Shown here piece by piece: positions 63,924 through 64,000 of a stretch of DNA of 64,000 nucleotides (the first letter of the stretch is position 1; each line of letters begins with the position of its first letter). Both the position numbers and the translations under genes were made by a program. The notes below the pieces were generated by a model, which saw nothing but the letters and a program-made list of their open reading frames with translations, was not told where the DNA came from and searched no databases. Source of the DNA: Burkholderia sp. TSV86 (lineage in GTDB: Bacteria; Pseudomonadota; Gammaproteobacteria; Burkholderiales; Burkholderiaceae); the NCBI RefSeq assembly GCF_001522865.1, contig NZ_LOWB01000039.1, positions 21,191 to 85,190 of the forward strand, read 5' to 3'.

Positions 63924-64000
63924 TGAATCGCCCCGGGTTCATCGGAGACCGATTTGTTTGAGTCAGGCCGCCTTGGCGACGTCCTCAAACTGCCGATAGT
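63924..64000 (-). mobile_element. End of an IS3-family insertion sequence
   Basis: The frame closing at 63963 (TGA) encodes YRQFEDVAKAA, the usual C-terminus of IS3-family transposase OrfB proteins in Burkholderia. TGAATCGCCCCGGG starting at 63924 looks like the element's terminal inverted repeat. The rest lies outside the window, so the exact element is not determined. Confidence 0.6.

Overview
The window reads as chromosomal DNA of a Burkholderia-type betaproteobacterium, probably close to the B. pseudomallei group. The evidence is the very high GC of the housekeeping blocks, the gene order rdgB-rph / yicC-gmk-rpoZ-spoT, a betaproteobacterial porin, a DUF2827 protein and minCDE. Species cannot be fixed from sequence alone.

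Layout: (1) 1-4966, the end of a surface-polysaccharide cluster: UDP-galactopyranose mutase (5' end cut off), a rhamnan-synthesis-F-like protein, a methyltransferase with a long coiled coil, and a DUF2827 protein, with overlapping or near-overlapping genes. (2) About 4970-30400, a lower-GC block holding a complete Hrp2-family (Ralstonia/Xanthomonas-type) type III secretion system: hrpB1-hrpB2-sctJ-sctK-sctL-sctN-hrpB7-sctT, sctD-hrpD6-pilin-hpaB, sctU-V-P-Q-R-S-hpaA, the secretin sctC, an AraC-type HrpB activator and a HrpG-like regulator. Among these sit small candidate secreted proteins: a DUF1521 (self-cleaving, NopE1-like) protein, a Cys-rich repeat protein, a 59-residue Gln-rich protein and two orphans near the left edge. 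(3) 30691-47241, core genes: GNAT, minCDE, a CLC antiporter, an MFS transporter, tRNA-Ser, hemW, rdgB, rph, yicC, gmk, rpoZ, spoT, two tRNA-Arg and greB. (4) 47268-63552: porin, cold-shock protein, an exonuclease/GIY-YIG fusion, secreted chorismate mutase, a DUF2946/TonB receptor/BNR/thioredoxin cluster, a ytcA-mdtNOP-like efflux operon and an Ivy lysozyme inhibitor. (5) 63840-64000: a tRNA-Thr 3' fragment next to the end of an IS3-family element, probably the edge of a mobile region.

How it works together: I found four exact TTCG-N16-TTCG boxes (PIP/hrpII boxes), each followed 31-32 bp later by a YANNNT -10 element. They drive the hrpB1 operon, the sctD operon, the three-gene candidate-effector operon, and a small exported protein just beyond the polysaccharide cluster. 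This outlines a HrpG-to-HrpB regulon from the sequence alone and points to the uncharacterised genes at 5177, 15778, 15520 and 14746 as members. No translocon gene was recognised in the window.
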